In this document: positions 43,343 to 55,152 of the stretch, one piece after another
Layout of the letters: every line of letters starts with the position of its first letter
How positions within the stretch are numbered: the first letter of the stretch is position 1
Assembly (NCBI GenBank): GCA_037178855.1
Contig: JASJZC010000006.1
Span: 186,001 to 250,000 of the forward strand
Origin: Oscheius sp. JU75
Lineage: Eukaryota; Nematoda; Chromadorea; Rhabditida; Rhabditidae
Direction of reading: 5' to 3'
DNA: 64,000 nt
The notes under the pieces: generated by a model
What the model saw: the letters and a program-made list of their open reading frames with translations, nothing else
Databases searched by the model: none
Told to the model about the DNA's origin: nothing
Made by a program: the position numbers and the translations under genes

Positions 43343-44595
43343 AACTCTATAACTTGGATTTTATCAGAATTTGGCGTAGGATATAGAGAGTTGAGTCTGC
43401 TTAGCGGGGTCAGAGCCCTGAGACGATTTTCCCGCTCCGTCAGAGCCGGTTTTCCGGAGACGGAAAGCAACAAATGGAAACAAATAGACTGGCCGAGATC
43501 GACTGGAGAGAGAGAGAGAGAGAGTGCGTGAGAGAGACAGTCCACTTTTGGGGAAGAAATAGACGGAGGGATGTGAGTGGACAGCCTGGAATGGAAAATG
43601 TTGTGGAATTTCGGACATTTCGATCTCTCTGTCGCTCTGTCTCCCTACCTCTTTGTCTCTCTATCTCTCTGCCTCAAGAATCAAGTAGTCAAAAATTGGA
43701 TGAATGTAAACTGTCAAAGAGAGGAAAAATGTTTCTGGAACTAGCGATACAATTTCTTAAACGGTTAGATCAGTCCGACTGGCTACATTTCCCTTCTTGC
43801 GCCTATATCACCCTCTACTTCTCATGAAAAATTCAGCTGACAGATTGTCTTTCGAGCAGGCCGAAAGGGCAGACAGGGGATAAAGGGTAGGCGCACAGGG
43901 ATAGATTGTTGTTCTGCAGCCAGCCGGAGACACTAGAGGAGGGTCGCGGAAGAGAGTGTAAAGAGGGGAGGAGGCGAACGGCCCCGGGATCGATGCTGTC
44001 AATGGTTTAGATAGCCAGAACCGGGTGCAAATAGTCAAATTGACAGAGACAGAGAAATAGAGAGACAGGGAGACAGACAAACAATGCAACATAGAAATAG
44101 AAGGACATAGAGACAGAGGCTCGCAAGTTCAAAGGCGTACCCTCTTAAACGAAAAAGTGACGACCAAATTGTGGGGGAGGAGGCGAAGTGGACACCTGTT
44201 CTACTAATAAACAACATCAACAAGATCATTGGCAGAAATTATAGAGAGTTTAGGTACTTTGACTTCGGAGGGAGTCCGATGGCAGTCTTCATTGAGACAG
44301 ACAGAGACATGGTGAGGCAGAGAGGCAGAGAGATACGAGACAAGAGAGACAACGGGACAGAAGGTCAAGTTCAGGTAGCAGAGCTGTTCCAGATACCGAC
44401 TGTCTGTGAAAGCAAGCAGAGGTATACAGTAGCCTCACTCATTGCCTATGACTCACGAAACTTTCAAAACCTAGGATCCCACAAGTTTTCGTCACAGAAA
44501 AGAAAGAGGAACAGTTGTTAAACGGTGGGTGGCTGACGCGACAAGCCTCCCTCCCCGGCGACTGATTCACCAATCAGAAGAGAACAACTGATGGC
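43343..44595. other. Intergenic region upstream of profilin
   Basis: Contains CTCT/GAGA simple repeats (43505-43535, 43620-43675, 44040-44120, 44295-44365) and the upstream region of profilin. Open frames here are repeat-driven. No RNA gene seen. Confidence 0.4.
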
Positions 44596-47408
44596 TCATG
44601 TCTTTATTATCTGTTTCCCGTCAACTTCCATCGAACAGCAAGCAAACGTCTCCAGGACGATGTTGTACTGGCAGAAGAAGAAGACCTCGTTGCAGTGCAG
44701 CGGATTGCCTGGTTTACACTCGCGTCCCGCAATTACAGATGGACAGAATGGGTCTAAAAGTGGATGATTTATAGGTTTCTCGGGGAGGTCCGACCCTTGG
44801 TTTGAACTATTTTGTAGGTCGGTGACCGTGAGGTCACTGTATAGATGAAGTACGGAACTTTGGGCTTTATTGGAGGCACCGTTATCCTGAAAGTTCAAGC
44901 TATATCTCTGTCTCTGTCTCTGAGCTTACCTAGGTACCGTACTAGCTACTGTAGTAGTCAAAGGCATACGGCAGCATATCTGTCGTCCATACACATCTTC
45001 ATCCGCCCTCACACAACTACTATCCTCTGAAAGAGAAAGTAGACAGGAGAGACAGAGAGACAGACCAGGACACTTATTGTTCAATCCGATCACTGGAGTA
45101 CACTCTCTGACTAGTTGACTACCATCATAGTGGACTGGCACTCCTTTTCCCGGACAGTACATGTAACTGGATAGTATAGAAACAGGAGTGGTCGAGAGCG
45201 TCCTTTTTCTTGTAGTAGTGACTAGTTCTTCTGTTAGAGCCAGTTCGAGATCTGAAATTCGTGGTCAAGAAGAAAAACAAAAGTTTGACCAATAGCCTGC
45301 TTTCCACTGTCTGAGAGGAAGTCGTGAGGCTGGGGTCCGGAGAGCAGATTCCTGTCTTTGAAAGCTAAAAAAAAGTTTTGCAAAGTTATATAAAAGTGAA
45401 CAACGTGGTCGAATAACGCGTTTTTGAGTAAAGACACGCTCAGGACCGTGTTCATCGACATTCGAAAACCTTAGAAAACAAGGATTTTGGTTCCAGCCGG
45501 GATCGAACCCGGGTCTATTGATTACTAGACAAGCGCGCTAACCATTCGGCATGAGAATCCCACGACGGTACTGGAATGCCGTTTCTTTCCAGTGGTCTAG
45601 TGGTTATCACATTTGCTCGGAGTTCAGACAAAGGCGGGGGGGTTGTTGGTTCGATCCCCGCCGCAGACAAAACTTTTTATTTTTAGTTTCTAGAGTTTTC
45701 CGAGACGCTGATCACGAATATGATTTCCGTTATGCTTCAAGTTGAGTCAGAACGTCTATTTTCTTCAAGCACCCATATCCTGGCTGTCATTCTCGGTGTG
45801 ATTCTGGTTGTGAGCTTAACCTTTGTAATATTTTTTTAAATGAACAGATCTGATTGAAATGAAGATTCGAACCAAATGTCTATGAGACTCTCTGTCTCTT
45901 CGTCTCTAACGCTCAGTCTATCTGTCTCTCTATCTCTCCGTCTCATCGTCTCTCTTTGTTTCGCTGTCTCTCTGACTCTCTGTCTCTCCTACCTTCCATT
46001 TCTGTCAGCTTTGAGCCTTTCTTCGGTCGGGTACAGCAAAATCCGATGATTGAGCCGGACAGACTTTGACAGGTGAAGCCGATGCTGACAGATAGTGACA
46101 CAAAGAGACACGGACACTTACCCGCACATACTGACTCCGACAGTACATTTGACCGGATGATGTGTTATCGGCTCCAGATAGGGTCTGGTTCCGGAGGGAC
46201 ACTGTGCTTTGATCTCGAGGCTACAACAGAATCCCCAACTAGCTCCTGGTACGGCTGGAGTACAGGAGAAATCGGATGGGCATTCAGAGACAGGACGCAT
46301 CGGGTCACACTTCATTGACCGGCCAGTAATAGGGTGTTCGTAGGGTTCTTGACCGAGTGGACAGATACCTGAAACAGTCTCTATCTCCGTCTCTCTCTTT
46401 ATCCATACCATACTCCGGAATACAACAGAAGCTCTGATGTCCATGTCCAGTGCACAGGAAGTCATGGGGACAATTGTCCCCGACCGGTGAATGATCGCAC
46501 TGCAATGGGAGATAGTTTCTAGGCGAGGCATATGCCAGTGTCCCCAAAGGGCAGGATCCTAAAATAGTCGGGTTTTGCTGCCTCTTTCTCTCACCCTGTC
46601 TAGTCTTTCCACAGCAGACATGCCTTCTGAACAGAGAGTCAAAGACGCACTTGTACCCTTCCGGACAGGCGTCGCTATTAGCACAAGTCACTGGCTTATT
46701 GGACGGAGAGATCAGTAGACTCTCCCCGGCCGAACAGGCTGTACTTTGACAGAACCTGGAACATTCTTGGAAGCTGTCAAACTGGTTCTGATTGACTCCT
46801 TTGCAGGGAAAGTACTTGAAGGGCTTGCACCTGGAAGGATCAGAGGTCGGTTAGTATGAGTACAGTACCGTAGCTCGAAGGTGTCAAAGTAGTACTTGGT
46901 AGTCGTGGCTACCAGACAGTCCCCGTAGCCTGGATTCGGAGGTAGGGAACAGATTGACTCTGAAATTATCAGCTCTCTGAGAGACAGATAGGCATTGAGA
47001 CGGAAAGATAGAGAGACGAGGGGGGCTGTGAGACAGAGAAACAGAGGATCCGAAGGACAGAGACAAAGAGACAGAGGGAGACCGAAACAGAGAGACAGGG
47101 AGACAGAAAGTTATGGAGAGAGAGACAGACAGAGAGTACAGGACAAAAACAGTAGTCTTCTCACCTCTAGTCTGACAGCAATACTTGATGCTCACTCCAA
47201 AATGTTTCTGAATAGTTGACGTGCATTTGTAGCCCTTAGAACAGTCTTTATCCCGGCCGCACAGCCTGATATTCCTACCGCTCTTCTCGGGAAGAGTGTG
47301 GTCCGGACAGTGATCTGAAATCTCACCTAAGTTCTCATCTCGATAGGACCCACCATCCAGACCGTACCTTTCGGCCAGAGACAGAGAAATCAATAGGAGG
47401 AGTAGCAT
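44596..47408 (-). CDS. Secreted Kunitz + lustrin-type Cys-rich repeat protein
   Basis: Signal peptide MLLLLLISLSLA from 47408; an in-frame upstream ATG at 47441 would lengthen it by 11 residues. Order: a first Cys-rich unit ending KYCC; a Kunitz/BPTI domain (ICSLPPNPGYGDCLVATTKY..YFDTFEL, CKPFKYFPCKG, SFQECSRFC); then repeats of the lustrin type, each ending in a CC pair: HVCC, SFCC, GFCC, GFCC, ICC and FACC. A Thr/Ser-rich linker (LVTTTRKRTLSTTPVSILSS) separates the last repeats. Phases of all joins were checked; one intron near 44770 is only ~46 bp. Likely extracellular, as protease inhibitor or matrix/cuticle-associated. A two-headed element lies in the intron around 45.6 kb. The last residues are VDGKQIIKT. 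Confidence 0.85.
45440..45740 (+). repeat. Two-headed tRNA-like element, copy 6
   Basis: The best preserved copy. Reverse B box 45499-45510 (GGGATCGAACCC), ATTACTAGACAAGCGCGCTA, reverse A box to 45550, spacer CCACGACGGTACTGGAATGC. Then sense A box near 45593-45610 (TGGTCTAGTGGTTATCAC), B box 45648-45659 (GGTTCGATCCCC), and tail CCGAGACGCTGATCACGAAT. The left outer end, reversed, gives GATGAACACGGTCCTGAG, similar to the tail. It is in an intron of the Kunitz/lustrin gene, antisense to it. Confidence 0.85.
47000..47140 (+). repeat. GAGACAG simple repeat in intron 1 of the Kunitz/lustrin gene
   Basis: About 140 bp of imperfect (GAGACAGA)n, antisense to the gene. Confidence 0.85.
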
Positions 47409-48333
47409 GATCTGTCGGGATATAAAGTTGAGCTTGACCAATTGAGAGCGGGAGCAAATAGACCACTTGGGGGCTGAGGAAGAGGTGATAATGCGGAAGC
47501 GATTACTGTTGACCGAAAAGAGGGTGGTAAGAAAGATAGGAATGAAAAGGTGTTCCGATTACTACGAAAAGCAGAAAGGTGAGTTCAGACAAAGAGGCAG
47601 GGGGACAAATAGACAGAGAGTCAGAAAGTCAGAGGGACAGAGAAAGAGAGAGAGATAGTGACATAAGGACAGAAGCAGAGAGGCATCGAGAATTTTTGAC
47701 GTCCGGTGAGAGCTACTTGAAGATGTAACCATCCAAAAAACCAATATACCGTCTTTTCGTGGCACGTATATGAGGCGACCTTTCGAGAGAAGCTGTCACT
47801 ATTATTTGCTAATTTTCTAAAAACAACTAGGCATCATAAAGTCTCAAGCTAACATTACTGATCGGTCAGCATTTGCAGGTACCAGTAAAGGTTTACTAGG
47901 TGGAATCGTCAAGAAAGACTCTGGTTTGATTTTTACATGGGCTAGAGGCCTCTTTTGTCTTTTGATGAAACCCTTAAAAATACGTTTAGAAAGTTGGTTT
48001 GTATCATCGGGGAAACCGGTATATGTTCGCTTTCTCTTTCGACTCTTTTGTGCTAAAACTTCTCAAAGAGCCCGGCAATTTGACAAGGATATGGCCGATT
48101 TGAGTGGAAAGCGACCAAAACTAAAAAACTATTCCGCGAGAACCTCCTTCCAAATATGAACACTTCAGATCCCGTCGAAAAGGTCGAGGCTCATTTGCAT
48201 ATTGACACTCTGTCCTCGAAACTACGCAAACACTACTCATTTTTGCTTGAACCCCTAAAAACATAAAAAGGAATACATACATGTTTTACTTAGAATCTAG
48301 GTGAGGACATAGAGACAGTAGACAGGGGCTCTT
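47409..48333. other. Intergenic region between Kunitz/lustrin and UQCRQ genes
   Basis: Holds the upstream region of the Kunitz/lustrin gene and a GAGACAG tract (47600-47680). An open + strand frame (47926-48159, starting MIFTWARGLFCLLMKPLKIR) is protein-like but unsupported. A short open exon-like stretch at 47491-47579 with a good donor has no partner. Confidence 0.35.
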
Positions 48334-49147
48334 CTACTGGTCGTTGGCAAAGTCGGCGGGATTCTTTCTGCCGGCTTTGTGGTTGGTCTTCTTGGCCCAG
48401 TCGTAGAGGAGGTAGGCCGCGACGGCCTGGGGCAGGTAGTAGTACCACTGGTTCCAGACGTAGGTCTTGAACGTCTGAAAAATGCTCGATGTTTGAAGAT
48501 TATGAAGGATTTTTAGACCGATTCTGACCTCTATTGGTTATTATCAAAACTCATGTACATTTTGAACAAACTGAACAAACTTTTAGCGTGGCTTAGTCGG
48601 TTAGCGCTCGGATTACTGATCCAAAACGGTTGGGTTCTACTGCCAAGCTTGGCAAAAGTTAGTCCTTGGTCCAGTTGTGCACTAGAGACAGTTTTCTCGG
48701 TAAAAAAGTAGTGAAAACCAAGGCAGCGGAAGCTCATGAATAACTTTCGGTACAGAAAGGTTGCAGTAAAACGTATCCAGCGGCTTAAAACAATAAAATC
48801 GATTCTTGTACAGTGTTTACGACATTTCTACTCATTTCGACAATACTTTTATGCTTCAACCTAGTCTTTTTTTTGTAATAGCACGTTCTTAGCGAAGTTT
48901 CCATTAAAAAAAGTAGAAAAAAGAAAGAGAACTTACATTGACGAAGGCCTGCTCGAAGAATCCCTTGAAAGCCTTTTGCTCATTGGGGGCTAGGGCAAAT
49001 CGGTGTTCTCCGTACATCTGAAAAAGAACTTAAGCTTATTTTGAGGATGGAGTGGGAACGACGTAATCGAGGAAAAAAATGTTGAAAAAGGCTTACCTTG
49101 CCCAGGTTTCCGAAGTGCTTGCCCATAGAAACGATAGAGGGACGCAT
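48334..49147 (-). CDS. UQCRQ: Ubiquinol-cytochrome c reductase subunit 8 (complex III)
   Basis: Small subunit of the bc1 complex (QCR8/UQCRQ) in the mitochondrial inner membrane. Three exons, all phase 0: 49147-~49097, ~49018-48938 and ~48476-48334. 90 residues, close to the ~80 of the family. Exon 1 reads MRPSIVSMGKHFGNLGK, matching the family's 'GREFGNL' start. Exon 2 has RFALAPNEQKAFKGFFEQAF ('SPFEQRAY...'). Exon 3 has the single membrane helix around YYYLPQAVAAYLLYDWAKKT and ends RKNPADFANDQ, against the family's RKNPA-Y-E/NDK. TTTTCAG six bases before the start codon suits trans-splicing. Intron 2 contains a tRNA-like repeat. Confidence 0.93.
48592..48660 (+). repeat. Single-headed tRNA-like repeat (family B)
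   Basis: GCGTGGCTTAGTCGGTTAGC (A-box-like) then GGTTGGGTTCTACTGCC (decayed B box). It is in intron 2 of UQCRQ, antisense to it, and similar to 5186-5245. Confidence 0.5.
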
Positions 49148-51150
49148 CCTGGCTGAAAATTGGTGATTTTTGCAGGGGAAATGGAAGGAAGAAAGGTCAG
49201 AAACACGAAAGTGGAAGAAGGATGTGAATCTACAGCGATTTTGGATGAGATTTTCACGTTTTCCTTCAAATTTTCACCTTTTTTCAATTCTCTGTGGGTA
49301 GAAAAACATGGAGAACACAGCTAATTTCTTCTCGGTCCAAGCTATAAAAGGAGTGATAAAATGGAAGAAAACAGGTAGAATAGAGCTCAGAACAAACTAG
49401 TAGGTTTAAGAAGGGGTTTCCACGTTTTCCTGGCCCATTTATTTCACAATTCCAACGGTCTTAGACATGTAAAATACCCTGAGCACGATGGGAGCCATAT
49501 TAGAGGTGAACGACTAGCGACAATATCTAAAAAATAGGGAAAGTAGGAGGAGAGGGGAAGGAAAACCAACGCAACGGGCGGCCTGTAAACAGAGTGCAGC
49601 ATGTTGGGAATAAGTCGGGGACCCTTTCAAAACGTGAGCCCAATCTAGAAACCTGGCTGATTTTTACTGTCTCGACAGCTGACAGCTGTTCTGAACACGA
49701 TGGCAGAATCATTGTAGTTTTTGACACTGAAAATGACTCATTTTCCAATGCTCAAGAATCAACGTTGATACAGCAATAAAGCGAAACTACTAGTTAGGTT
49801 TTACACTCGATCTGTAAGTGTTGTCTGTTCGAAACCTGTATGTCTGAGGTCTGTTTTGGTTTCCTTCGGTATTGGCAAGGACTGCGTTGCCTAAAAACGG
49901 ATTCAGGACCACAGACAGCTACATGTTCTTCTACTAGCACACTGGGCCACACCTTGGCGCGTCCTCCACAAAAATATGCTTTTTCAACCTTGGTATCTGG
50001 AAAGTTGTAGCCCGTATCGAAGTCTATAACTTTGCAGGGCATCATTTTGCCTGAAACCTATGTTGTAATCCTTTTTAGTCTAAATGTTTCGATTTTAAGC
50101 CAAAACAGACTGTGCATCCTTTGTTTCCGGTAAAAATGATATTTCAGCATTTCCATGGTCTGCAAAGTTGTAGCCCGTACTAAAATCTGCAGCCTCGCCA
50201 AACCTCGAAACCCTGGAAAACCACTTCTTCGACCCGAAAAGAGTTACTTCATTTTTGGCTTGAGCTCTGTCGCCCGTGTGACCCCCGTACCATCTCCCAT
50301 CCACCAGTTCTCTATAGGTCCAGAAAAATATTTTCAAATTAGCTTTCGGGCTCAAGTGATCGTACCAGCGGTACCCTCAGACCATGATCGTTGTAGAACG
50401 AGTCTAACGAAGTAGCTTCGAGAGTGGTCTTTGGGCAAAATACTGCTTTTTTGGAGAAAAAAGGGCTCCAGTCTGACATTTTGTCGGGGCCCCTTTTTCT
50501 GCAAGTGTTTTGAAAGCACTTTATATACAGCATCATAATATTCTGGTGTTTCTTTCCTATAAGCTAAAACTACATCTTTCTCGATTGAATTACTCAGATT
50601 CCCCGATAGAGTACAGAACCTCTTTTTATATTCCGGAGACGAGCTTTGTCGAAAGCTGATACCCTGTCTCTGTCTCCTTATCACCCCATATTTTTGTATT
50701 TCTGTCACTCTGTCTTTCGTCTTTTAGTCTCTCTTTGACTCTAGTTCATGACTACCTAAAACTTGACTACTCCAGTTTTTCCAGATAATTGTACGGGTTC
50801 CTAGACTCTCCAGTACCCGTATTCTCTGCCCAGTTCTCCTTTGTTTATGACTCATAATAGTCGCGTATTCAGACATCTTTTTACCCTCCCAGTCCAGGAG
50901 GCGACCTCGTTTGACAACCTCGCCAGTTGATGTGGCTAAAAAGTGAAAATCTTGGCCTCTACTCTTTACGGTGATTCTCATCGAGTCCAGCTCGTCCAAA
51001 GTCTTCTAGGGGGGACTGTGTTATTGGCCGTTGGCTGACCTCTATCTTCACTGCTGGAGGTCTGTCGCGGCGTATTCAAATTCAAATATTCTGACACGGA
51101 GTGGTGGAGCCTCGGGCGCATCTTTTTCCCTTTCCAGACACCGATTGCAG
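49148..51150. other. Intergenic region containing repeat family C
   Basis: Upstream of UQCRQ and upstream of the next + strand gene. It contains family C copy B (50140-50525) and, just before it (49980-50030), another GGAAAGTTGTAGCCCGTAT motif. An open minus-strand frame at 50999-50724 shows no family match. Otherwise nothing seen. Confidence 0.4.
50140..50525 (+). repeat. Dispersed repeat family C, copy B
   Basis: Blocks in order: TTTCCATGGTCTGCAAAGTT, GTAGCCCGTACTAAAATCT, CGAAACCCTGGAAAACCACT, GAGTTACTTCATTTTTGGCT, CGTGTGACCCCCGTACCATC, AGCTTTCGGGCTCAAGTGAT and GAAGTAGCTTCGAGAGTGGT, ending GTGTTTTGAAAGCACTTTAT. It is about 95% alike by eye to 60735-61115 and more distant from 32440. Confidence 0.9.
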
Positions 51151-52333
51151 ATGCGTCTCCTTCTTTTACTCGTCAATGCTGGTCAGTTTTTTCAAACACA
51201 GAGACAGAGACAAAGATACTATAGTTCTATTACAGTTTCCTGCCAATTCCATATCAACAATCTCATAATTTCGACCCCGTCCCCTCCTCATGGAGAAACT
51301 ACGAATAGGCAGAGGACAGGAACGGTGTATGATGAGAATCAGAATACTTTTCCGGATCTCGTTACTGGAAAACTGTCAAAAGAAGATGTCGAGGTTAGGG
51401 ATAGATCTCTTTAGACAGAGACCCATTTCTCTAGGATTTTATCGAAAAGGACCGGCAAAAGAAGGCCAAAAAGTTTGAGAACACCTCATTCATTCAAGCA
51501 CCAATGTACACCACCGACCACGAGGTCCAAGAGAATGACCCGATTGAACAGGAAATTGTCGACGTGATTCCCAGAGCCAAGGGTTTCTTTGAAGACAGTG
51601 GTAGGCAATGGTTTTTCAAGGAAAACTGATGTTTTAGGAATCCAACTAGCTCCGAACAGAGCAGATATTCGTCCTGTGGGTCCTGAGACAGAGATCACTA
51701 TGACTAGGTCAACGCTGTCTGACATTACAGCTCCGGATATGCAGGGAACGAGTCTTGAGGTGAGAGACAGAGAGACGAAGAGACAGAGATACAGAGAGAA
51801 AGAGGGGAAAGAGAGACATACAGATTGTGAGACCAAGAAGCAGAGAGGCAGAGGGACAGAGAAACACGGTGACAAAGAGACAGAGAAAGAGAGACAGAGG
51901 ACCAGAGAGACAACTTCCAGATGCGAACTCTTCCTCCTCCCGAAACCAATGACATCGAAGAGTCTTCTTCGACCTTCACTCCCTCATATCATCGCCCCGA
52001 GTCTTACCGTCAACTGGCTTTGGAGAGTGCCGTGGACATGACAGTCATTCCCAAAATGCATCATGATGTTCAGAAACTAATCAAGGAGGTGGCAGATCTA
52101 ACAGTGATTCTATTTTCGTTTTATTGACAGGAAGAATTCAGAAATTAGTCTATAAACTCCTCCATCTGCACGAAAAGGACCGCATGAAGATTATCAAAAG
52201 GAGGAGAAACAGTAGAAGAGTCACGGGGACATCTTTCGTGCTCCCTGATCGGTTGACTGCCGCCCAAACCGATCATTTCATCCATACCTTCGATGACAAA
52301 CAACGGAAAGAAGGTCTAGCAGACACTTTTTAA
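51151..52333 (+). CDS. Unknown protein with N-terminal signal peptide
   Basis: ATG at 51151 directly follows an AG (GATTGCAG), a possible trans-splice site. Exons join as MRLLLLLVNA + VSCQFHINNLIISTPSPP, then FPDLVTGKLSKEDVE, DFIEKDRQKKAKKFENTSF, IRPVGPETEITMTRS, MRTLPPPETNDIEESSSTF and VQKLIKE + KLVYKLLHLHEKDRMKIIKR. It ends QRKEGLADTF. The last intron (51 bp) uses the later AG (GAATTCAG); the earlier one would cause a stop. A cleavable signal sequence (VNAVSCQ) is likely, with no later membrane helix; the middle is low-complexity and acidic, the end basic (KRRRNSRR). No domain recognised. Several introns start GTGAGAGACAGAG. Confidence 0.6.
51765..51915 (+). repeat. GAGACAG simple repeat filling an intron
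   Basis: About 150 bp directly after the donor GTGAGAGACAGAGAGACG at 51760, running to just before the acceptor ACTTCCAG. The intron is almost entirely repeat, in sense orientation. Confidence 0.85.
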
Positions 52334-52855
52334 CTTTTGTACATATGATAAAGTATTTAAGATAACTCAGTAGGGGTGACAGCGATAGACAGAGTTTCAC
52401 AGCCATGAAACCAGCCGGTTTGATTCCCCTCCAGAAAGTTTTGAACCGTAACAGCGCCCAAATGGCTTCCAGCGGCTTCACTGGGCATAAAGCAAAGTTC
52501 TAGAACGCGTCCAATGTTTACTTGCCATCCAATATTGGCAATAACTTCTTTTTTGACAATACAACTTCTGAACAGCATGCTCGCTTTTGTTTCGCGATGA
52601 TTCACGGACGGACAGACACCTCTGCGTTTTAGTAATAGAGAGATATTCTTACACCAAGTCTACGTATCCAATCAGTAAGTTACTTCGGTCGTGGCCGCGA
52701 CGCAACCGCCTCGCTTTGGCCACGCCCCTTCAGAGGCGTTTCATGCAAGAAATATTTTCACCAAAACGCAAATGATTTTGTTCTGAATTTCTACACAAGA
52801 TATACATTTCTAAAAAAAAAGTCAAGTACGCAGAGACATCCGGTTTAGAAGTGCG

Positions 52856-54570
52856 ATGTACGCAGTGGTACGTTGTCGATCCAAGGCAGTCTTTGAACGG
52901 CTACGTGACGACTTGGTCAGTGTCTTTTTACTGGTTTCAATTTTTTTTTAGATCCAACGAGGACAAAAATGTCACTCGCTTAGAATAGATACCGAACATG
53001 AGAGCATGCTTGATGATGAGAGTCTATTGGACTCGGAAATCGATACACAGGTATACTTTTTAACCATGCCTATTTGTTGTCTATACAGGAACTTTTTAAC
53101 GGGGAAATGGCAGAGTTTCCTGAAGAAAATGGCGGTGTATCAGCTTTGGATCTCTTGGGAGAAGCTGGGGGTCAAGAAGAAGATAAAGAAGACCAGGAAT
53201 TTGACGATGAAATGCCATTCTTAGGTACGTACTGTCTCTTTGTCTCTCTCTCTCTGTTTCTCTATCTCTCTGTCTCGGTATCAATATCGTCATTTTCAGA
53301 AGCAAAACCACGAACTTTCCACACTGAACCCGAGGTTGAACCTACCAAAACCACAAGCACCACATATTCAATAAACTGTCGTGTGAGTTCAGGTCTATGG
53401 TCAGCTTTAAATCGATTAAGATTTGCACCCAAAGTATAAGATACAAGCCAGAGACGGAATGGAGTCAGAAATGTAACCATGTACTACAACATTTGGTTCC
53501 CGTACGGTATGAATGCCCCTACTGTGGACAACAGGAGAAAATCAAAGGAGTACTGTATGATCACTTGGTTCAGACACATAACGAGGGAATTATGGCTATA
53601 CCCATACCAACTGTCAGGTGAGAGAGGAGACAGACAGAGAGATAGACAGACGGGGAGACATTCCAATTTCAGAGAACTTTCTGAAGCCAAACGATTTCTT
53701 GTCCAGCTGGAACAGTGTTTCCCAGACTCCGAACAGTTTTCTCTGGCCATACCTGATGACCATCTCACTGCCGACATCCACGACGTCATCTACTACAAGT
53801 TCGTCTTGAAGTCAGAAATGTAGAGTCTTTTACAACTTTAAAAATATTCCTCCTTTCAGGCCCAGAAAATATATGAAACAGGCGCCTGTACGACTGAAAT
53901 GTGCCAAGTGTAACAGCTGTATCTCTAAGGGTCCGATGGAGGAGCAGCTGAAGTTTGAACATGCGCTGAACCACAGTCATTTGACGTGGATAACATGCTC
54001 CAAGTGTCAGGCAACATTCACCGAAAAGGACAGCTTCTTCATGCACAATCGGGCAATGCATCATGGAGGAGGTTTCGCTATTTGTAAGGAAAGAGACGAC
54101 TTGTGAGTTCAGTTTCAGAGATGGAGAGATAGAAAGACAGAGAGACAGAGAGGCAGAAAGCCTGAAAGTAATAGAAACGGAGAGACAGGGAGAAAGAGAC
54201 AGTAGAAGTATACAATTGCAGATCTGAGGAAAACCAGATATTCGTGGAGCATCTGGTTGTGAAACTGTTTCCTACTGTCATACCCACCACTTTGGCTGAA
54301 AGAGCGCCGCCACCGATTTTGTTGGCTAAGAAGACCGGGCCACCCCAGAGAAAATCCAGACTGAGGCAGGTACTGCCGATCGAGATGGTAGGGAGAATTT
54401 GCATACCTATAAATATCTAGTTTTTCTAGGAAAACCAGGGCATTGTCCATGTGAAACAGGAAGAAAGGCCATCTTTGAACATTTTTGACACGCAAGAAGT
54501 CAAGCTGGAGAATGATGCAGACGTTACTAAACGAAGAAGCCTAAGGAAGAGGAAATTGGTGGCTACCTGA
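52856..54570 (+). CDS. C2H2-type zinc-finger protein, nuclear
   Basis: Exons from 52856 (MYAVVRCRSKAVFERLRDDL) through IQRGQKCHSLRIDTEHES and a very acidic region (QEEDKEDQEFDDEMPFL). Then a finger ECPYCGQQEKIKGVLYDHLV..H, a spacer ELSEAKRFLVQLEQCFPDS, a CxxC pair (LKCAKCNSCISKG) and a second finger TCSKCQATFTEKDSFFMHNR..H. The basic C-terminus is TKRRSLRKRKLVAT, a likely nuclear signal; an IKQE/VKQEE-like motif (HVKQEERPS) could be a sumoylation site. About 430 residues, TGA at 54568-54570. The N-terminus is not a known domain to me. Introns near 53618 and 54103 open with GAGACAG repeats in sense orientation. Confidence 0.8.
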
Positions 54571-55152
54571 TGCAGTGTTGCTTCTAAAACTGCATAATGA
54601 ATATTGCTCATCCTTTTTTCCGTTATCTCTTTATCAGTTCGGTTTTGCTGCCGTCACCTACATCTTATCTAATCGCTTGTATATCCTTCTGGGGCAAACT
54701 ACTCGACAAAAAGACAAAAAATCTATTGGATCCTGGAGAAACAATTTTTCCACGTTTGAAAGCCCGCTCTTGGAGACGCGCGCGCAAACTGATGCATTTC
54801 AAATTGGGTTTTTCCCACTTGCTGTTTTTTTTATCGATAAACTAGCCTCGTTTTGACCGTTTCTTTAAAATTTATTGTTCTTCATATACTCGGAACCCAA
54901 CTTGCGACCAAACGAACGTATGCAAATGCCTAGAACTTCAGAATTGGGCTAAAAAAACGAGGCTTTGGTTTCTTTTGTTCTTCTATATCTGTTTTAATTC
55001 TTGTCCTCCCCAGTTTTTTTTTCCTTCAATCAATGGCATTCGCCTTGGAACCAGACATAGTCCTGAACCAGGTGTTTTTCTGAAAAAATCTTTTGCTAGG
55101 CCTTTCCTCTCCCTTTCTTTCTCTTCACAAAAAATCTTTTTGAAGGACCAAA
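54571..55152. other. Intergenic region upstream of PRPF39
   Basis: T-rich spacer holding the promoter of PRPF39. No gene or clear element; a T-rich segment precedes the start at 55153. Confidence 0.4.
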
